DNA of 9,087 nucleotides from Collinsella sp. (GTDB lineage: Bacteria; Actinomycetota; Coriobacteriia; Coriobacteriales; Coriobacteriaceae), in assembly GCA_022720335.1 (NCBI GenBank), contig JAIHVJ010000072.1, positions 1 to 9,087 on the forward strand, read 5' to 3'. The position numbers and the translations under genes were made by a program. How positions within the stretch are numbered: position 1 is the first letter of the stretch; each line of letters opens with the position of its first letter. Of this stretch, positions 6,600 to 9,087 are shown one piece after another. The notes below the pieces were generated by a model. The model made no database searches and was not told the origin of the DNA. It saw only the letters and a program-made list of their open reading frames with translations.

Positions 6600-6632
6600 C
6601 CTACCAAAATGAAGCTGTCGCTTTTTGGTAGG
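6600..6632. other. Stem-loop upstream of the GntR gene, possible minus-strand terminator or binding site
   Basis: CCTACCAAA (6600-6608) pairs with TTTGGTAGG (6624-6632), and AAGC (6612-6615) pairs with GCTT (6620-6623) inside. Read on the minus strand it is followed by TTTTATC, as in a terminator. On the plus strand no T-tract follows. No minus-strand gene here needs one, so a regulatory site or dispersed repeat is equally possible. Confidence 0.45.
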
Positions 6633-6674
6633 GAGGGTGTATCGTTTTATCAATATGAGGTAACATGAAACTAG

Positions 6675-6687
6675 ACGTTATATACGT
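6675..6687 (+). promoter_or_regulatory. Candidate autoregulatory GntR operator
   Basis: ACGT-TATAT-ACGT is a dyad in the AT-rich leader 6636-6724, centred 44 bases before the GntR start codon. It contains the CGT-N5-ACG arrangement also seen at 599-609, and the flanking word AGACGTTATA (6673-6682) is identical to 605-614. HutC-type regulators commonly bind short AT-rich dyads with GT...AC arms and often repress their own gene. No clear -35/-10 pair could be assigned. Confidence 0.5.
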
Positions 6688-6724
6688 ATTAGAAATTTAG
6701 CTATTTTGATAAGAGTGATCAGAT

Positions 6725-7444
6725 ATGCCTGCGCCCAAAAATGCACCGCTTTACCAGCAGATTTATGACGAAATCAAGGATGCGATCGAGAAAGGTGTTT
6801 ATGCACCCAAGGAGCGTATTCCGTCCGAGCTTGAACTAGCCGAGCAGTACGAGGTGAGCCGTATTACGGTGCGCCGCGCTGTCGAGGAGCTGTGCTCCGA
6901 TGGTTACCTGGTTAAGCAGCAGGGCCGCGGCACCTTTGTCTCCACGCCGCACATCAACCGCCAGTTTCACGCCTCGACGCTGCAGACGTTTACCGCGCTG
7001 TGTGCCGGCAACGGCATGAAGGCCGGTGCGCACGTGATCGATCGCCAGATCGTTCCGGCGCGCCAAAACGAGATGGAGTTCTTTGGCCTGCAGAAGGATG
7101 CACTGCTGCTGCATATCAAGCGCGTGCGTACGGCCGACGGCGAGCCCATCTTTGAGGAGAACATCTTTGTGCCGTTTGACGCCTACCGTGAGCTGTTGAC
7201 GGCCGATCTTGAGGACAAGTCGATTTTTGCCGAGGTCGAGCGTGTTGGCGGAACGCCGATTGTCTCGGTTGGCTACCGTACGGTCGAGGCCGTTCGAGCT
7301 AACGCCGAGCAGGCGGCCGAGCTGGGCATTGCTCCGCACGATCCGCTGCTCAACCTGCGTGCCGGCTTTACCGGTCCCGATGACGAGCCGGTTTTGATGG
7401 GTAAGCAGTACTACGTGGGATCGCGCTACGTTATGGTGATGTAG
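6725..7444 (+). CDS. GntR-family transcriptional regulator, HutC subfamily (UTRA domain)
   Basis: This is a DNA-binding regulator of 239 residues, a normal length for the subfamily. A winged helix-turn-helix at about 8-73 carries the family pattern: PLYQQIYDEIKDAIEKG, IPSELELAEQYEVSRITVRRA with the recognition helix at about 44-55, and a wing QQGRGTFV. A UTRA effector domain follows (about 88-236), with FEENIFVP, IVSVGYRTVEA and the closing LMGKQYYVGSRYVMVM. UTRA domains sense sugar phosphates or related small molecules; FrlR, regulator of fructoselysine genes, is of this kind. The start ATG at 6725 has only a weak AAGAG (6711-6715) as Shine-Dalgarno, which suggests low expression, as is usual for repressors. 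The shared operator word makes the PTS operon its likely target. The family is certain; the target and effector are inferred. Confidence 0.93.
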   Translation: MPAPKNAPLYQQIYDEIKDAIEKGVYAPKERIPSELELAEQYEVSRITVRRAVEELCSDGYLVKQQGRGTFVSTPHINRQFHASTLQTFTALCAGNGMKAGAHVIDRQIVPARQNEMEFFGLQKDALLLHIKRVRTADGEPIFEENIFVPFDAYRELLTADLEDKSIFAEVERVGGTPIVSVGYRTVEAVRANAEQAAELGIAPHDPLLNLRAGFTGPDDEPVLMGKQYYVGSRYVMVM

Positions 7445-7452
7445 GGTTGGTT

Positions 7453-7474
7453 CCGCCGTTCTAACGAACGGCGG
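7453..7474 (+). terminator. Stem-loop after the GntR gene
   Basis: CCGCCGTTC-TAAC-GAACGGCGG is a perfect 9-bp stem with a 4-base loop, starting 8 bases after the GntR stop. It lacks a T-tract (ATCGGTCG follows). It may end or protect the GntR message. Confidence 0.5.
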
Positions 7475-7489
7475 ATCGGTCGACGCTGC

Positions 7490-7588
7490 AAGCCCGCCAG
7501 AGCGGCAATCTGCCTTTCAACTTCGGCGGCATGATCAGAAGATCAATGCCGCCTTGTTTCAAGGCACCTTGCTCGCTCTGGCGGGCTT
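7490..7588 (+). repeat. 99-nt nested hairpin element with 15-bp perfect outer arms
   Basis: AAGCCCGCCAGAGCG (7490-7504) and CGCTCTGGCGGGCTT (7574-7588) are perfect reverse complements. Inside, GCAA/TTGC (7505-7508, 7569-7572), TGCCTT/AAGGCA (7511-7516, 7561-7566) and GGCGGCAT/ATGCCGCC (7525-7532, 7546-7553) continue the same helix. It ends in GATC-AGAA-GATC (7533-7544) with a single bulged base. Only TTT overlaps the end. It is far larger than a normal terminator; it may be a structured RNA or a small mobile palindrome. Confidence 0.6.
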
Positions 7589-7626
7589 TCGCTCATATGA
7601 CCCAATCCGCTGTCAAGAGCCACAAT

Positions 7627-7662
7627 GGCCCCGCCGACCGCTTGCAATCGGTCGGCGGGGCC
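7627..7662. other. 14-bp perfect stem-loop
   Basis: GGCCCCGCCGACCG (7627-7640) and CGGTCGGCGGGGCC (7649-7662) form a perfect 14-bp GC-rich stem with an 8-base loop. Neither strand has a T-tract after it. It could be a transcript barrier between GntR and the IS, or part of the IS end. Confidence 0.5.
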
Positions 7663-7871
7663 TGCCGTTAACCCGTCCCGGTCCGCCCCCGGCATGTCAT
7701 CGACGCCTTCGGCTCAGTCTCATATCCGCGGATACCGTTCTGTCGGCCCGCACTCCATTCCTTCGGCGGGGTTCCCCAAGTCTGTCGAGGCGCATGCGGG
7801 GGGCTCCGCGCGCACAGCGAAATAGGGGGTGTCCCCGAAGGCCGCCCGGCTCGCCGGGACGGGGGCTATGT

Positions 7872-8993
7872 CTATTCCGCGCCCTCCCGGCACATCATGC
7901 CGAGGGCCCAGAGCCACCTCACGAGCTCGGCCGCGGTGGCCGCGTTGGCCTTCGCCGCGGGCACGCCGCGGGCGAGCATCTCCTCGCGCCGCCGCAGGAG
8001 CCGCTCGGACCCCTTCCTCCCGTGCATCCTTATCTCGAGGGGCACGCCCGCGTCCCTCGGCATGAGCTTCGGCTGGTGCCGTGCCGCGGCGTAGCACCAT
8101 GAGCCCTCAACGGCCAGCTTCCTCACGAGCGCGTTGCCCGCACCGCTGATGCCTCCGAGCCGCACGGAGTCGCCACTCGACCTCTGACTCGGCGCGAGGC
8201 CGAAATAGGCCGTGACCTGCCTTCCGGAACGGAACCTCGTGAAGTCGCCGACCTCGGCCGAGAAGGCCGCGGCCAGCGCGAAGGCGCAGCCCTTGATCGA
8301 CTGGAGGGCGGCCACCTCCGCGGCGATCGGGCTGGCATCCACGGCGGCCCTGTACTCGGAGAGCAGGTCCGCCCGGGCCTCCGCCGCGGCCTCGACCTCG
8401 TTCCTCAGGGCGGCGAGCGTCCGAGCCCCGCCGTCGTCCTCCGGCCTGACCTTGTCGAGCCACCTCAGGAAGTCGTAGGTCCAGTACTTCCTCGGGTTGC
8501 CGGCGGGCGTGGTGCCGCCGTAGACGAACCCCCGCTTTGCGAGGAAGGCGAGCAGCCGCTGCTTGGCGGTCGCCAGGCGCGCGGTCGCCCCGTCGTAGGC
8601 GCCGGCGAGGTCCCTGATGCCTTCGACCTCGGGGGAGGGGACCCATATGGGGGAGATGTCGTGGGCGAGTATCGCCTTGGCCATCCTGGCGGCGTCGTTC
8701 CTGTCGTTCTTGGAGGCCGAGTCGGCGGCCGACCTGGGGATCTTCGAGACCGCGGCGACGACGCACTCGACGCCGAGCCCGGCGAGCTCCCTTTGCGGGG
8801 CGAAGCCGAGGTAGCCGCTCTCGTAGGCCGCGAGCGACGGCCCGGGGAACCCATCCATCCACCCGGCGATCTCGCCCCAGGGGTTGCCGGGGAACCTCCT
8901 CGTCACGGCCTCGCCGGTGTCCGCGTCGAGGGCGCAGACGGTGGTCGACCTCAGGTGGACGTCCATCCCGAACGCGGTAGAATACTTTGGCAT
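7872..8993 (-). CDS. IS110-family transposase (DEDD recombinase)
   Basis: This enzyme moves an IS110-type element, a family that recombines DNA with a RuvC-like DEDD domain plus a serine-bearing C-terminal domain, guided by a bridge RNA. It has 373 residues and appears intact. The N-terminal domain has Asp11 (FGMDVH), Glu58 (AAYESGYLGF), and Asp97 and Asp100 (KNDRNDA), matching the DEDD tetrad. A helical linker lies at about 125-215. The Transposase_20 domain (about 228-310) has SIKGCAFALAAAF, FRSGRQVTAYFGLAPSQRSSGD and GISGAGNALVRKLAVEGSWCYA. The nucleophilic serine is probably one of Ser272/Ser273, but this is not certain. The start ATG at 8991-8993 follows GGGAGG on the minus strand. GC is visibly higher than in the neighbouring genes, with many CCG, GCG and CTC/GAG codons, which points to a transferred origin. 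Confidence 0.93.
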   Translation of the reverse strand: MPKYSTAFGMDVHLRSTTVCALDADTGEAVTRRFPGNPWGEIAGWMDGFPGPSLAAYESGYLGFAPQRELAGLGVECVVAAVSKIPRSAADSASKNDRNDAARMAKAILAHDISPIWVPSPEVEGIRDLAGAYDGATARLATAKQRLLAFLAKRGFVYGGTTPAGNPRKYWTYDFLRWLDKVRPEDDGGARTLAALRNEVEAAAEARADLLSEYRAAVDASPIAAEVAALQSIKGCAFALAAAFSAEVGDFTRFRSGRQVTAYFGLAPSQRSSGDSVRLGGISGAGNALVRKLAVEGSWCYAAARHQPKLMPRDAGVPLEIRMHGRKGSERLLRRREEMLARGVPAAKANAATAAELVRWLWALGMMCREGAE

Positions 8994-9004
8994 GGGAGCC
9001 TCCC
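8994..9004 (-). promoter_or_regulatory. Hairpin occluding the transposase ribosome binding site
   Basis: On the minus strand the Shine-Dalgarno GGGAGG is followed directly by CTCCC and then the ATG. GGGAG and CTCCC are exact complements around one G, so the ribosome site and the start codon context can be sequestered. The loop is too short to close fully, so only part of the stem would form. Confidence 0.4.
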
Positions 9005-9054
9005 AACCTCGTTGCGGCGCGGCTGCGCCTATGGCACTTCAACATCATTGTCGC

Positions 9055-9084
9055 AGCCCCGACCCGCGGTCACGAGCGGGGGCT
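9055..9084 (-). ncRNA. Structured segment upstream of the transposase, possible bridge-RNA part
   Basis: AGCC (9055-9058) pairs with GGCT (9081-9084) and CCCGC (9063-9067) pairs with GCGGG (9076-9080) around an 8-base loop. A second small hairpin GGCGC/GCGCC lies at 9016-9029. IS110-group elements express a bridge RNA from the non-coding left end before the transposase gene. The structure is seen; its identity as bridge RNA is an inference, and the region is cut by the window edge. Confidence 0.25.
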
Positions 9085-9087
9085 CCT

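Larger units (their letters stand above)
7445..7871. other. 427-bp gene-free region rich in stem-loops between GntR and the IS
   Basis: No credible coding region is seen; open frames here lack family similarity and Shine-Dalgarno sites. In order it holds a 9-bp hairpin (7453-7474), the large nested hairpin 7490-7588, a 14-bp hairpin (7627-7662), the palindrome TATCCGCGGATA (7723-7734), GGGG-TGT-CCCC (7826-7836) and CCCGG/CCGGG (7845-7858). The insertion sequence's right end must lie somewhere in this region, but no boundary could be set. Confidence 0.6.
7663..9087 (-). mobile_element. IS110-family insertion sequence (limits unresolved)
   Basis: The element consists of the transposase plus flanking non-coding DNA. 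The given limits are the widest supported guess: from after the 14-bp stem-loop to the window edge, where the element may continue. IS110 elements generally lack clear terminal inverted repeats and target duplications, and none were found, so the ends cannot be fixed here. The non-coding DNA upstream of the gene (8994-9087) is structured and could carry the bridge RNA if the element is of the IS110 group. In IS1111-group elements it would instead be downstream, in 7663-7871. Confidence 0.55.

Noticed and set aside
7554..8102. 182-codon plus-strand frame across the gene-free region and the transposase end
   Set aside because: It spans several palindromes and the antisense of a real gene, is Pro/Arg-rich, and has no Shine-Dalgarno or recognisable domain.
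8107..9048. 313-codon minus-strand frame overlapping the transposase
   Set aside because: Its Arg/Gly-rich translation is an out-of-frame reading of the GC-rich transposase, whose own frame has the full DEDD and Transposase_20 motifs.

Overview
The window looks like a chromosomal segment of a GC-rich gut actinobacterium, most likely Collinsella or a close relative in the Coriobacteriia. This rests on codon use strongly biased to G/C third positions, clear Shine-Dalgarno sites, an anaerobe-style mannose-family PTS, and general familiarity with such gene sets. No rRNA or marker gene is present to prove it.

Layout, left to right. (1) The 3' end of an EamA/DMT-type membrane transporter (2-460), cut by the window edge. 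(2) A promoter region (461-642) followed by a plus-strand catabolic operon: a fused PTS EIIA-EIIB (643-1566), EIIC (1603-2397), EIID (2411-3244), then, after a gap with two stem-loops, a SIS-domain sugar-phosphate protein of the FrlB deglycase type (3444-4427), closed by a strong intrinsic terminator (4462-4493). (3) A HAD phosphatase (4514-5143) that starts only 20 bp after that terminator. (4) A 355-bp gap holding a 119-bp nested palindromic element (5241-5359) and the promoter of a YitT-family membrane protein (5499-6506). (5) A GntR/HutC-type regulator with a UTRA ligand domain (6725-7444). (6) A 427-bp gene-free stretch packed with stem-loops (7445-7871). (7) A minus-strand IS110-family transposase (7872-8993) whose upstream end runs to the window edge and may continue past it.

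How the genes fit together. The PTS would import and phosphorylate a sugar or sugar conjugate, and the SIS enzyme would act on the phosphorylated product inside the cell. The SIS protein keeps the Glu and His spacing of FrlB (16 residues) and its Arg-Arg-Tyr ... Tyr C-terminus. The best guess is therefore an Amadori compound such as fructoselysine or glucoselysine, cleaved to a hexose 6-phosphate and an amino acid. The GntR regulator lies 2.3 kb downstream, but its upstream region shares a 10-base word and a CGT-N5-ACG dyad with the PTS promoter region. This makes it a good candidate for the regulator of the operon, acting on itself as well. The substrate and the regulatory link are inferences.

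The non-coding DNA is unusually rich in palindromes: 3279-3309, 3323-3353, 5241-5359, 6600-6632, 7490-7588 and 7627-7662. Several look like dispersed repeats or structured RNA rather than plain terminators.
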